64,000 bases of DNA, from positions 62,001 through 126,000 of the forward strand of contig NZ_FNBW01000003.1 of the NCBI RefSeq assembly GCF_900102465.1, written 5' to 3'. This stretch comes from Thalassobaculum litoreum DSM 18839 (GTDB taxonomy: Bacteria; Pseudomonadota; Alphaproteobacteria; Thalassobaculales; Thalassobaculaceae). Shown one piece after another: positions 1 to 8,064 of this stretch. Every line of letters begins with the position of its first letter. Positions within the stretch are counted from its first letter, which is position 1. The notes below the pieces were generated by a model, which saw only the letters and a program-made list of their open reading frames with translations, did not search any database and was not told the origin of the DNA. Both the position numbers and the translations under genes were made by a program.

Positions 1-296
1 GAGGGATAGAAGAACGGGTCGTTGGCGGTCCAGAAATGGGTGTCGATCTCCCGGTCGATCAGGGCCGCGGTCGCGGCGACCGCGTGGCTGCCGCCCTCGG
101 GCTCGTTGATCGCCTGGAAATTCGGATCGTCATCGATGCTGTGCATGATGAAGGCGCCGACCACGTAGTAGAGCAGGACCAGAACGACCAGAACGATCAG
201 GGAATAGCCGCCGATACGGGCCACGCCGCGGCCTGGAAGGAACCGGCGTTTCGGGGCCGAGTACTCATCGTCCCAGTCGATCTCCGGTCGCGCCAT
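1..296 (-). CDS. DUF2333 family protein (5' part; continues beyond window start)
   Basis: Partial gene read leftwards from ATG 296-294; about 98 residues are visible before the window edge. The start shows a charged, acidic N-terminus (MARPEIDWDDEYS), a basic stretch, then one hydrophobic segment at about residues 32-50 (YSLIVLVVLVLLYYVVGAF) followed by HSIDDDPNF and IDREIDTHFWTANDPFFYP. The DDP-x-F and WTANDPFFYP signatures are what I know from DUF2333, a family of single-pass inner-membrane proteins of unknown function in proteobacteria. The rest of the protein would be periplasmic. Its neighbour on the same strand is the TIGR02302 protein, 139 bases upstream. Function is unknown; family assignment is from motif memory and fairly secure. 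Confidence 0.8.
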   Translation of the reverse strand, partial: MARPEIDWDDEYSAPKRRFLPGRGVARIGGYSLIVLVVLVLLYYVVGAFIMHSIDDDPNFQAINEPEGGSHAVAATAALIDREIDTHFWTANDPFFYP

Positions 297-435
297 ATCC
301 CTGCCCCTTCGCAGCTCTGTCCCATTGCCAGGCTAAACACATAGGAAGCGGGGCCGGTTCTGTCATCCTTGCGTGATCGGGAACGGGCGCGGCCCATCGA
401 CCCGTCCGCGCGGCGACGACCCGGTCGGCGGGCCG

Positions 436-3198
436 TCAGAACCGCTTCAGCAGCCGGTCGATATAATCCAGCTCCTGGGCCGGACGGTCGCGCTCGCCGG
501 ATCGCTTGCGCAGTTCGTCGAAGATCCGCCGGGAGCGCAGCAGGTCGCTCTCCGCCGGCAGACCGTGTCGGGTCGTGCTGTCGGTGGCGTAGCCCTGGCT
601 GTCCTCGCGGTCGTTGTTCAGCGGATCGCGGATCTGGCCGTCCTGAGCGCGGCCCTGGGCGCCGGGCGTGGGGGCGGCACCGCCGCCGGCCTGCTGCTGT
701 TGCTGCATCGCCTCGGACAGCGCCTGGGCGCCGTCCTGCAGGGCCTCGATCGCATCGCCCTGGGGGCCGACCGCCTCGCCCGGCTGGTTCTGGCCGAGCG
801 CGTCGCCCGCCCCCTTCATCGACCGCTCTGCCTGTCCGAAGGGTTGCGGGATCTGACCCATCCCCTCGCCGAGCTTGCGCATGAACTCACCGAGCTGGCG
901 GCGGAGCTGCTCCTGCATCTGGGCGAGCTGCTCGGAGGTCATGCCCTGGGGGCTGCCGTCGCGGCCCGGTTGGCCCTGACCGGGTTGACCCTGACCCCGT
1001 TGGCCCTGTTGACCCTGGCCCTGTTGACCCTGGCCGGGCCGCTGACCCTGCTGTCCGGGCTGCTGGCCGAGATTCTGCTGGCCCAAATTCTGCTGGCCGC
1101 GGTTGCCGAACTGCTCCTCGCCCTGCTGGTGGTTCTTGAAGGTCTCGTCCATCAGCCGCTGCTGCTGCTCGGCGAGGTCCTGGAGCTGGCGCATCATCTC
1201 GCGGGCGGCGAGCTGCTCCGGCGACATCATCTGCGGCCGCCCGGCACGCAGGTTCTCCATCATCTCGCGCAGCTGCGACAGCATCTCGCGCGCCGCGTCC
1301 TTGGCGCCGGCCTGGGCCATCTGCCGGGCCCGCTCCAGCATGTCCATCAGGTCCTGGCGCTCGATGATCCGATTGGGATCGACCTCCTGCATCTGCTCGG
1401 CGTTCTGCTCGCCGTTGCGCATCATCTCCTGCATCTGCTCGGCCATCGCCTGCAGCATCTTGTCGATCGCCTGCCGCATCTCGTCGAGCAGCTTGTCCAG
1501 CTCGGCCTGATCGACGCTGTCCTCGGCCAGCAGGTCCATGATCTTGCGTTCGATCTCGCGCAGCTCGCGTTCGGCCAGGGACAGCTCGCCGTCCTCGACC
1601 CGCAGGGCGGTGTCCCAGAGCAGTTTCTGCACCGCCTCGATCATCTCCGGGCCTTCGTCGTTCAGCACGAGACGGCCGGCCGCGGTGCGCAGGGCGAGGA
1701 AGGTGACGATGTCCTCGTAGTAGTGGTGCGGCCGGACGGCGATCGACATCAGCACCTGGGCGATGTCGTCCTTCGCGCCGGGCTCGGTGGTCAGGCGCTT
1801 GCGCTGTTCGATGATCGCCTGGGCGACCGGGTGGGTGAACTGGCGCTCGGGCAGGATGATGTTCAGCGGCTCGCTGATCCCCTCCTGGCCGATCGCGTCG
1901 CGGGCCACCAGGGTGATGCGGACCGGCTGTCCGGCCCAGGGATGCGGCGTGAGGTCGTGATAATCCTTGGCGTCCACCGCCTCCGGGGCGGCACCGGGCA
2001 GGGACAGCGGCAGGATGATCGGCTCATCGCTGGCCACCTCGGCCGTGCTGTTCAGCCGGTCGATCCGCGCCTCGACCGAGGCCAGGCCGTAATCGTCGGA
2101 GGCGGCGAAATGGATCATCAGGGCCGCCCGCTCGGTGGCGGCCGGCGGCTCGGCCATAGTGACGGTCGGCTTCAGGTCGGGCACGACGGTGATGGTCCAG
2201 CCGGCGAGCCTGTCGCCGTCCTGGCGGATGGTGAGGGCCGTGCCGGCCTCGATCGGCTTCTCGATCTGGTGGGCGCGGGTGCCCACGGTCTCGAAGGGCA
2301 GCACGGTCTCGCGGGCCACGTCGCCGTCGCCGTCGGTCACCGCCAGTTCCGGCGTGCCGTCGCCGCCATTCACCTTGGCGAGCAGGACCGAGCCTACCGG
2401 GACCGCCAGCCGCTCGGGCAAGCTCGGCTCAGCAGGGGAGGCGCTATCGGGGGAGGCGGCTTCCGCGCCGTCCGCCGGCTTGTCGGCGGCCCGGGCCAGC
2501 AGCATCGGCACCCGACCGGTATAGGCCGGCGGGTTGATCCAGACATCCAGGGTCGGCGGGGCCGACGCGTAGGGCGAGCGCAGATCGGGCTGGAAGGCGA
2601 GCGCGATCCGCTGCCCCGGGTTGCCGGCGGCGATCGCCAGCCCGAGCACCAGCGCCAGCGCCAGCCCGGCGCGCAGGCCGAACCGGTCGAGCTTGGCCAT
2701 CGCCGGTTCCGGCGGGGCGACCTTGAGACCTCTCAGCCGGGCGGCTTCCCGCTTCAGGTGGGCCCGCCAGATCGCCAGACCCATGTAGTTGGCCTCGTCG
2801 GCCGGCCGATCGGCCAGACTGCTCAGCGGCCGGTGGGTGAGGCCGCTGTCGCGCTCCAGGCGGCGCACGGCGTCCCCGTGGGTCGCCGGCTGCCAGCGCA
2901 CCGCGCCGCGCCGCAGGCTCCACAGGAAGGCGGCGCCGAGGATCAGCAGCAGCGCCAGATGGCCCCAGCCGTAGGTCAGGTCGCCGAGCCAGTGCGGCAC
3001 GCCGATCAGCGCCAGGGCGATGAAGGTGGCGGCGATCACGATGGGCGGCCACAGGGACGGCCACAGCCGTTCCCAGCCGAGAACGGCTTTCGACAGGGCG
3101 AGTTTCAGGGCAAGCGGGCGACTGGTGTCGTCCTGCTTCCCGGACCTTGACCGGTCTTGGGACGTTGACCGGTCCGGCGTCTGCGGGTCACGCACCAC
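436..3198 (-). CDS. TIGR02302 (DUF4175-like) family membrane protein
   Basis: About 920 residues. Three hydrophobic segments lie in the first quarter (around residues 46-66, 72-90 and 160-180), followed by a large, probably periplasmic region. The C-terminal third is very rich in Met and Gln with predicted coiled coil (repeated EMRQAIDKMLQAM-like heptads), then a Gln/Gly/Pro low-complexity stretch (bases about 950-1110, units such as GQQNL and GQGQQ) and a conserved-looking tail. This architecture matches the alphaproteobacterial TIGR02302/DUF4175 family, function unknown, commonly found near argH/lysA. Start chosen at GTG 3198 because a GGAG lies 5 bases upstream (8 from the next GTG at 3195). 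The frame stays open to ATG 3342, but that extension is basic, Pro/Arg-rich and looks non-native. Start uncertain; family assignment good. Confidence 0.8.
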   Translation of the reverse strand: MVRDPQTPDRSTSQDRSRSGKQDDTSRPLALKLALSKAVLGWERLWPSLWPPIVIAATFIALALIGVPHWLGDLTYGWGHLALLLILGAAFLWSLRRGAVRWQPATHGDAVRRLERDSGLTHRPLSSLADRPADEANYMGLAIWRAHLKREAARLRGLKVAPPEPAMAKLDRFGLRAGLALALVLGLAIAAGNPGQRIALAFQPDLRSPYASAPPTLDVWINPPAYTGRVPMLLARAADKPADGAEAASPDSASPAEPSLPERLAVPVGSVLLAKVNGGDGTPELAVTDGDGDVARETVLPFETVGTRAHQIEKPIEAGTALTIRQDGDRLAGWTITVVPDLKPTVTMAEPPAATERAALMIHFAASDDYGLASVEARIDRLNSTAEVASDEPIILPLSLPGAAPEAVDAKDYHDLTPHPWAGQPVRITLVARDAIGQEGISEPLNIILPERQFTHPVAQAIIEQRKRLTTEPGAKDDIAQVLMSIAVRPHHYYEDIVTFLALRTAAGRLVLNDEGPEMIEAVQKLLWDTALRVEDGELSLAERELREIERKIMDLLAEDSVDQAELDKLLDEMRQAIDKMLQAMAEQMQEMMRNGEQNAEQMQEVDPNRIIERQDLMDMLERARQMAQAGAKDAAREMLSQLREMMENLRAGRPQMMSPEQLAAREMMRQLQDLAEQQQRLMDETFKNHQQGEEQFGNRGQQNLGQQNLGQQPGQQGQRPGQGQQGQGQQGQRGQGQPGQGQPGRDGSPQGMTSEQLAQMQEQLRRQLGEFMRKLGEGMGQIPQPFGQAERSMKGAGDALGQNQPGEAVGPQGDAIEALQDGAQALSEAMQQQQQAGGGAAPTPGAQGRAQDGQIRDPLNNDREDSQGYATDSTTRHGLPAESDLLRSRRIFDELRKRSGERDRPAQELDYIDRLLKRF

Positions 3199-3574
3199 GG
3201 GTCTCCACCATCGTCGGGGCGTCCGGTGCGCCGGCGGCTTCTTCCGGCCGGCACGATCATGCCTGGCCGGAACCCGCTCCGAAGCGACCGCCAAACCGGG
3301 CGCCGATATAAGGAGTGTTGGTCGACAGGCAGGGGTGGTCAAGCCCCGGCACGGTGATTCAAGCGGATGTGTTCGGGGGAGGGAAGGCGGATATCACGCC
3401 ACGACCCATATCCCTCCCCGATTGCCCACTCCCCGGACTTGTTCGGGAGCCAGCCCTGCCATCTGGGCGGGCGTCGGTGCGTTTCGTCGGGCGCCCGCCT
3501 AGAGGATGCCTTGCCCCGGCACAAGGCCGGGGAGTGAGAAATAAGGGGATGGACCCGCTTCCCTCTCCCAATTC
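3199..3574. other. Intergenic region of 376 bases holding a REP-doublet repeat; no gene seen
   Basis: No convincing coding region lies between the TIGR02302 gene and the LptM-like lipoprotein, both on the minus strand. Short open frames here have repeat-derived, Arg/Pro-rich translations. The gap contains the inverted REP-like element at 3427-3536 and, next to the TIGR02302 start, the putative ribosome binding site. In many alphaproteobacteria lysA sits at this place; nothing here resembles diaminopimelate decarboxylase. Confidence 0.6.
3427..3536. repeat. REP-doublet-like intergenic repeat, family B (CACTCCCCGG...CCGGGGAGTG)
   Basis: A 110-base element whose two ends are inverted copies: CACTCCCCGG at 3427-3436 and CCGGGGAGTG at 3527-3536. 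The right arm is itself a small palindrome (GCCCCGGCACAAGGCCGGGG). The interior contains further inverted stretches (GGGCGG/CCGCC-like). The same ends recur at 9146-9258 and, as a solo palindrome, at 24587-24613; a variant with GTCTCCCCGG ends is at 30695-30977. The pattern resembles REPIN/BIME elements, pairs of inverted REP sequences. Confidence 0.65.
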
Positions 3575-3739
3575 CTACTCCTGCAGCACCTTGGTCTTGG
3601 TCTGGGCCGGGTAGTTGCGCGGGTGGAGGACCGGCTTGTCCTTCGGCGGGCTCGGGTCGCCTCGCTTGCCGCAGGCCGCGAGGCCGCCCAGGGCCAGGGC
3701 CGCGAGGGTCAGAGCCAGTCGGCGGCGGGTCTCGTCCAT
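3575..3739 (-). CDS. lptM: Small LptM-like lipoprotein
   Basis: 54 residues. A basic start (MDETRRRLA) leads into a hydrophobic segment ending in a lipobox, LAAC, with the lipidated cysteine at residue 23, followed at once by GKRGDP. That C-G-x-K/R-G-(D/P)-x-x-x-P pattern after the lipobox is the hallmark of the short LptM/YifL family, an outer-membrane lipoprotein reported in E. coli to assist maturation of the LPS transport translocon. The rest is a short Pro/Lys-rich tail. It starts 14 bases after the argH stop on the same strand, the usual alphaproteobacterial argH-lipoprotein arrangement, so co-transcription is likely. Assignment rests on the lipobox, size and location. Confidence 0.75.
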   Translation of the reverse strand: MDETRRRLALTLAALALGGLAACGKRGDPSPPKDKPVLHPRNYPAQTKTKVLQE

Positions 3740-3753
3740 GCTCACCCTCCCTG

Positions 3754-5160
3754 TCAGGAACCGTCGTCCAGGAACCGCTCCCGGGCGGCGGCGACCTGCT
3801 CGCGCACCCGGGCCGGGGCGGTGCCGCCATAGCTCATGCGGGCGTTCACCGACGCCTCCACAGACAGCACCGCGAAGATGCGGTCGTCAATCGCCGGATC
3901 GATCTCCCGCATGACCTCCAGCGGCAGATCCTCCAGACCGCAGCCGCGCTCCTCGGCGGCGCGCACAACCCGGCCGGTGACGTGGTGGGCGTCACGGAAC
4001 GGCATGCCGGCCTCGCGCACCAGCCAGTCGGCGAGGTCGGTGGCGGTCGGGAAGCCGGCATCCACCGCCTTGCGCAGGGCGGCGGAGTTGGCCTCCATGT
4101 CGCGGATCATGCCGGTGGTGCAGGCGATGCACAGGCCCAGGGTGTCGACCGCGTCGAAGCACGGCTCCTTGTCCTCCTGCATGTCCTTGCCGTAGGCCAG
4201 CGGCAGGCCCTTCAGGACCACGGCGATCGCGGTGAAAGCGCCGAGCACGCGGCCGGTCTTGCCGCGGACCAGCTCCGCCCCGTCGGCGTTCTTCTTCTGC
4301 GGCATGATCGAGCTGCCGGTGGTGAAGGCGTCGGACAGCTTCACGAAGCGGAACTGGGCCGTGGTCCAGATCACCAGCTCCTCGGCGAGACGCGACAGGT
4401 GCACCGCGCAGATTCCGGCGGCGGCCAGCAGCTCCAGAACGAAGTCGCGGTCGGACACCGCATCCAGCGAGTTGGCGGCCGGCCGGTCGAAGCCGAGCGC
4501 GGAGGCGGTCATGTGGCGGTCGATCGGGAACGGCGTGCCGGCGAGGGCGGCCGCCCCGAGCGGGCACTCGTTCAGGCGCCGCCGGGCGTCGGCGAGACGC
4601 GAGCGGTCGCGGCCGATCATCTCCACATAGGCCAGCATGTGGTGGCCCAGGGTGACCGGCTGGGCCGGCTGCAGGTGGGTGAAGCCGGGCATGATGGTGT
4701 CGGCGTTGCGATCCGCCTGGTCGATCAGCGCGGCCTGCAGGTCCTTCAACTCGACATCCAGGGCGTCGATGGCGCCGCGGGCCCAGAGCTTCATGTCGGT
4801 CGCGACCTGATCGTTGCGCGACCGGCCCGTGTGCAGGCGACCGGCGGCGTCGCCGATCTTTTCGCGCAGCCGGCTCTCCACGTTCAGGTGGATATCCTCC
4901 AGTGCGCGCGAGAATTTGAACTCACCGGACTCGATCTCGCCCCAGATGTCCTCTAGACCCTGGGCGATGGCCGCCCCATCTTCGGCGGTGAGGATGCCCT
5001 GGGCGACAAGCATCTGCGCGTGGGCCTTGGAGCCCTGGATGTCCTCGCGCCAGAAGCGCCGGTCGAAATCGATGGACGGGTTGATCCGTTCCATGGCTTC
5101 CGCCGGCCCGGCGGCGAAGCGGCCGCCCCACATCGTGTTCGCAGAAGAAGGTTCGGTCAT
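3754..5160 (-). CDS. argH: Argininosuccinate lyase
   Basis: 468 residues, normal family length. It catalyses the last step of arginine synthesis in the cytoplasm, splitting argininosuccinate to arginine and fumarate as a homotetramer. The conserved signatures are visible: HTGRSRNDQ at 110-118, FTHLQPAQP around 160-168 with the catalytic His, and the fumarase/aspartase superfamily loop [10 protein letters not shown] at 282-291 carrying the catalytic Ser. The start codon (5160-5158) overlaps by two bases the start codon of the divergent tlpA gene in the sequence CATG. A weak GAGAA lies upstream, inside tlpA. Downstream on the same strand is the LptM-like lipoprotein. argB, another arginine gene, lies apart at 17038. 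Confidence 0.97.
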   Translation of the reverse strand: MTEPSSANTMWGGRFAAGPAEAMERINPSIDFDRRFWREDIQGSKAHAQMLVAQGILTAEDGAAIAQGLEDIWGEIESGEFKFSRALEDIHLNVESRLREKIGDAAGRLHTGRSRNDQVATDMKLWARGAIDALDVELKDLQAALIDQADRNADTIMPGFTHLQPAQPVTLGHHMLAYVEMIGRDRSRLADARRRLNECPLGAAALAGTPFPIDRHMTASALGFDRPAANSLDAVSDRDFVLELLAAAGICAVHLSRLAEELVIWTTAQFRFVKLSDAFTTGSSIMPQKKNADGAELVRGKTGRVLGAFTAIAVVLKGLPLAYGKDMQEDKEPCFDAVDTLGLCIACTTGMIRDMEANSAALRKAVDAGFPTATDLADWLVREAGMPFRDAHHVTGRVVRAAEERGCGLEDLPLEVMREIDPAIDDRIFAVLSVEASVNARMSYGGTAPARVREQVAAARERFLDDGS

Positions 5161-5755
5161 GACGTTTCTCGGTTCGCTCTCGTCCTGGTCGCCGGTGCGG
5201 CTGGCGCTGGTTGGCGGGGTGGTCGGTCTCGTTGCGGCACTCGCTGCGGGCGGCGTCTTCCTGACCCGGGCCTCCGCCTCCGGACCGCCGGCTTTTTCCG
5301 GCGGCTACGGGGACTGGGAGGCCTTCGCGGATCCGCAGCCCGCACCGGCCATCGACTTCCTAGACCCGGACGGCGAGCGCATCAACCTCGACGCATACAA
5401 GGGGCAGACGCTCCTGGTGAATTTCTGGGCCACCTGGTGCGCCCCGTGCATCCGCGAACTGCCCGCCCTGGACGAGCTTCAGGCCGATCTGGGCAGCGAC
5501 GCGTTCCGGGTGCTGATCATCTCCATCGACCGCAAGGGGCTGGAGGTGGCGCAGCCGTTCCTGGACGGCCTCGAGGTGGAGCACCTGAGGACGGCCGCCG
5601 ATCCCAAGGGCGCGCTGGCCCGCGAGATGAAGGCGACCGGCCTGCCGACGACGGTGCTGATTGCGCCGGACGGCAAGGTGATGGGGCGGATCCTCGGTGA
5701 CGCGGAGTGGAATTCCGACGGTGCCAAGGCACTCGTGCGTTACTATCTGAAGTGA
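5159..5755 (+). CDS. tlpA: TlpA-family membrane-anchored thiol:disulfide oxidoreductase
   Basis: 198 residues. An N-terminal hydrophobic anchor (residues about 13-35) precedes a thioredoxin fold on the periplasmic side with the active site WCAPC at 93-97 (preceded by VNFWAT) and a cis-Pro loop GLPTT around 160. This is the TlpA/ResE-type reductase used for cytochrome c maturation or copper-site assembly; the exact partner cannot be read from sequence. Start chosen at ATG 5159, preceded by an AGAAGG ribosome binding site inside argH. The frame extends upstream to 4814, but that part is antisense to argH. tlpA next to argH is a common alphaproteobacterial arrangement. Confidence 0.9.
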   Translation: MTFLGSLSSWSPVRLALVGGVVGLVAALAAGGVFLTRASASGPPAFSGGYGDWEAFADPQPAPAIDFLDPDGERINLDAYKGQTLLVNFWATWCAPCIRELPALDELQADLGSDAFRVLIISIDRKGLEVAQPFLDGLEVEHLRTAADPKGALAREMKATGLPTTVLIAPDGKVMGRILGDAEWNSDGAKALVRYYLK

Positions 5756-5880
5756 GGGTGCCTCGATTAAGGGCGTCGCCGGTGTCGTCTCAAGGACATC
5801 GGCGTTCCCTCCGCGGCGGCAGCCAGATACTGGCCGACGACTCCACCGCGCAACCTGATCAAGGGAGCCGAAGCAGAAAG

Positions 5881-6903
5881 ATGACGACCCTGGCCCGACT
5901 GTCCGTCGCCCTGCTCCTGCTTGTCCCTCTGCTGTCCGCCAGCCTCCCCGCCGCGTCCGCCCAGGAGCCGAAATTCTTCCGCATCGGCACCGGCGGGGTG
6001 AACGGCACCTACTATCCGATCGGCTCGATCATCGGCAACGCGATCTCCAACCCGCCCGGCTCCCGCGCCTGCGAGGCCGGCGGAAGCTGCGGCGTGCCCG
6101 GCCTGATCGGCATCGTGGTGTCGTCCAACGGCTCGGTGGCGAATATCGAGGCGATGGAGCGTGGCGAGATCGATTCCGGCTTCGCCCAGTCCGATGTGAT
6201 CCACGCCGCCTATACCGGCACCGGCGCTTTCGCGGATCGCGCGCCGATGACCGACCTGCGGGTCATCGCCTCGCTCTATGCCGAGCACATGCAGCTGGTG
6301 GTCGGCGAGGACACCGCCATCACCACGCTGGCGGAACTGGCCGGCCACCGTGTTTCCCTGGACGAGCCAGGCTCGGGCACGCTGCTGCTGTCGACCGGTC
6401 TGCTGAATGCGGCAGGGATCGGGACCGGCGGCGTGATCGCCGAATACATGAAGCCCGGACCCGCGGCGAGCCTGATGTCCCGGGGCGAACTGGACGCCTT
6501 CTTCATCGTCGCCGGCGTACCCACCAATGCGGTGGCCGACCTGATGCGCGCGGGCAAGGCGCGGATCGTGCCCCTGTCCGGCCCCGCCGTGGAGACGCTG
6601 CTGGCGCGCCACGAGTTCCTCTCCCGGGTACCGATCCCGGCCGGCATCTACGGCAGCGACCAGAAGGAGATCGACACCTTCGGCGTCACCGCGCAGTGGG
6701 TTACCACCGCCAAGGCGTCTGAGGATCTGGTCTATTCCGTTTGCAAGGCGCTGTGGAACGACGCCACCCGCACCCTGCTGGATGGCGGTCATCCCGGCGG
6801 CAGGCAGATCCGGCTGACCTCGGCCCTGGACGGGGTCAACGTACCGCTGCATGCCGGCGCGGAGCGCTGCTACGCCGATCTCGAGAAGGCCGAGAAGAAT
6901 TAG
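5881..6903 (+). CDS. TAXI family TRAP transporter solute-binding protein (orphan)
   Basis: 340 residues with a clear Sec signal peptide (hydrophobic 10-24, cleavage likely after ASA at 25-27). The mature protein begins FFRIGTGGVNGTYYPIGS, the ligand-loop signature of the TAXI class of TRAP transporter binding proteins, and continues with a GSVANIEAMERGEIDSGFAQSDV-type segment characteristic of the family. A pair of cysteines (C-x6-C in the insert after NPPGS) probably forms a disulfide. It would bind an organic acid or amino acid in the periplasm, substrate unknown. No TRAP-TAXI permease is encoded nearby, so it may act with a distant permease or as a sensor component. Start ATG 5881 fits the signal peptide. 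Confidence 0.88.
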   Translation: MTTLARLSVALLLLVPLLSASLPAASAQEPKFFRIGTGGVNGTYYPIGSIIGNAISNPPGSRACEAGGSCGVPGLIGIVVSSNGSVANIEAMERGEIDSGFAQSDVIHAAYTGTGAFADRAPMTDLRVIASLYAEHMQLVVGEDTAITTLAELAGHRVSLDEPGSGTLLLSTGLLNAAGIGTGGVIAEYMKPGPAASLMSRGELDAFFIVAGVPTNAVADLMRAGKARIVPLSGPAVETLLARHEFLSRVPIPAGIYGSDQKEIDTFGVTAQWVTTAKASEDLVYSVCKALWNDATRTLLDGGHPGGRQIRLTSALDGVNVPLHAGAERCYADLEKAEKN

Positions 6904-6933
6904 AACCGGGTCCAGGATCCGCGCGCGAAGGGG

Positions 6934-6969
6934 TTTCCCCGGCCGCCTTTGGAAGGCTGGCCGGGGAAA
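6934..6969 (+). terminator. Strong inverted repeat after the TAXI gene, possible terminator
   Basis: TTTCCCCGGCC-GCCTT at 6934-6949 pairs with AAGGC-T-GGCCGGGGAAA at 6952-6969, with a 2-3-base loop and one bulged base. It lies 30 bases after the TAXI stop codon. There is no T-run after it, so it may be a stem-only terminator or an mRNA stability structure. Confidence 0.55.
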
Positions 6970-7046
6970 CAGCGCCGTGGGGGTGGGGGATCCCACGACA
7001 CCTTCAAAAGCGACAAAACAGAGGATTTGCGTATCCGTCCCCCGGA

Positions 7047-7268
7047 TCAGTGCACCGTGTCGGCCAAGCGCATCGCATGGCCGTGAATCTGGCGCCGGGT
7101 CGCAACGTCGAGGTCTTCGAACGAGGCCTGGGCCATCATCAGATCCACCGAACTCCCACTGTTAATGGCGCGCATGAGCGCCGTCGCAATCTTGGTTTCG
7201 TTGCCGACAATGTCGGCAACAGATTGAGATAGAAGGGCAAAAGCCTTATCAGTCACCATTCTGGTCAT
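7047..7268 (-). CDS. Small orphan protein of unknown function (73 aa)
   Basis: 73 residues, not recognised. It is probably all-helical, with no signal peptide or membrane segment, one pair of acidic/basic helices (SVADIVGNETKIATALMRAI) and a second helix ending in RRQIHGHAMRLADTVH. I support it as real because an excellent ribosome binding site (AGAGGGAAG) sits about 5 bases before ATG 7268, and because its upstream region is markedly AT-rich like a promoter. It is isolated: the TAXI gene converges from the left and the methyltransferase diverges on the right. The small helical, amphipathic character could suit a regulator or structural accessory protein, but nothing in the sequence decides this. 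Confidence 0.6.
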   Translation of the reverse strand: MTRMVTDKAFALLSQSVADIVGNETKIATALMRAINSGSSVDLMMAQASFEDLDVATRRQIHGHAMRLADTVH

Positions 7269-7271
7269 CGT

Positions 7272-7404
7272 CTTCCCTCTTTCTGAAGGACTGTAGGTGA
7301 TAGGAATTTATGTAAAGTTTTATCTAAAATCAAGGCAAAAGCTGCGGAACTCGGCCATTTCACCGGTTCCGCCTGTAACCTCTTGAGTCATGAGGACTTA
7401 GCGT
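7272..7404. promoter_or_regulatory. AT-rich divergent promoter region
   Basis: The 133 bases between the 73-aa gene and the methyltransferase contain an AT-rich core (about 7300-7345, with TTTATGTAAAGTTTTATC) that stands out against the GC-rich surroundings. It probably holds promoters for both divergent genes. I cannot assign exact -35/-10 boxes. Confidence 0.45.
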
Positions 7405-8064
7405 ATGGAAGATCCGATCGGCGGCCATCCGACCCGCGCCGAGCAACTCGACATCCTGGTGAGCGCCGCCGACGCGGTGCTGCAGCCGGGCGACGCCCTG
7501 CTCGATCTCGGCTGCGGCACCGGCTATCTGGCCCATCTGCTGTTCCGGCGTCGCGACGATGTCGCGTTCGTCGGGCTGGACCGGAAGGGCGAGTCGCTGC
7601 AGGCGGCGCGCGATCGTTTCGGCGACCGGGCCCGGTTCGTCGAGGGGGACCTGGGCGACATCGGGGCGATCGATGTCGCCGGTGGGCCCTTCAAGGTGAT
7701 CGCCACCGCCCTGACCTTCCACGACCTGGATGACGGGGCCAAGCGGTCGGTGATCGCCTGGGCGGCGGAGCGGCTCGCCCCCGGCGGCGTGTTCCTGCTG
7801 TACGACCGGCTGCGGCTGACGGCGCCGTCGACCTTTCGACTTCAGCAGGCCGTCTGGGACCGGATCGAGAAGATCCACGGCCGGCCGATGCGAACCGCCG
7901 CAAGTTTCGCCGACTACGAGGCCGACCTGTCCCCGAGCAACCGGCCGGCGCGGCTCGACGATTACAGTCGGTGGTTTACCGAGCTCGGGCTTGAGCATCA
8001 GATACTGCATCTGCACGGTAACGTGGCATTGATCGCGGCCGCCAAGGGAGAGACGACGCCATGA
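7405..8064 (+). CDS. Class I SAM-dependent methyltransferase
   Basis: 219 residues. The Rossmann SAM-binding motif I is plain (LLDLGCGTGYLA at about 32-43), followed by motif II acidic residue in FVGLDRKGES and a post-motif D in FVEGDLGD; motif IV-like ATALTFHDLDD and a C-terminal strand complete the fold. The substrate is not evident; the layout is of the UbiE/small-molecule type. Its TGA overlaps the ATG of the next gene by four bases (8061-8064), so translation is coupled to the Ldh-family oxidoreductase and the two products probably serve one pathway. Confidence 0.85.
   Translation: MEDPIGGHPTRAEQLDILVSAADAVLQPGDALLDLGCGTGYLAHLLFRRRDDVAFVGLDRKGESLQAARDRFGDRARFVEGDLGDIGAIDVAGGPFKVIATALTFHDLDDGAKRSVIAWAAERLAPGGVFLLYDRLRLTAPSTFRLQQAVWDRIEKIHGRPMRTAASFADYEADLSPSNRPARLDDYSRWFTELGLEHQILHLHGNVALIAAAKGETTP

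Noticed and set aside
950-1110. Short tandem repeats that might be read as a CRISPR-like or satellite array
   Set aside because: They encode an in-frame Gln/Gly-rich linker in a real protein; unit lengths are short and irregular, with no spacers.
373-3150. A 925-codon open frame on the plus strand opposite the TIGR02302 gene
   Set aside because: GC-rich antisense shadow; translation is Leu/His/Arg-rich without domain, and the minus-strand gene has clear family features.
3359-3571. Open frame in the lptM-TIGR02302 gap as a remnant of lysA
   Set aside because: Its translation derives from the repeat element and shows no PLP-decarboxylase motif.
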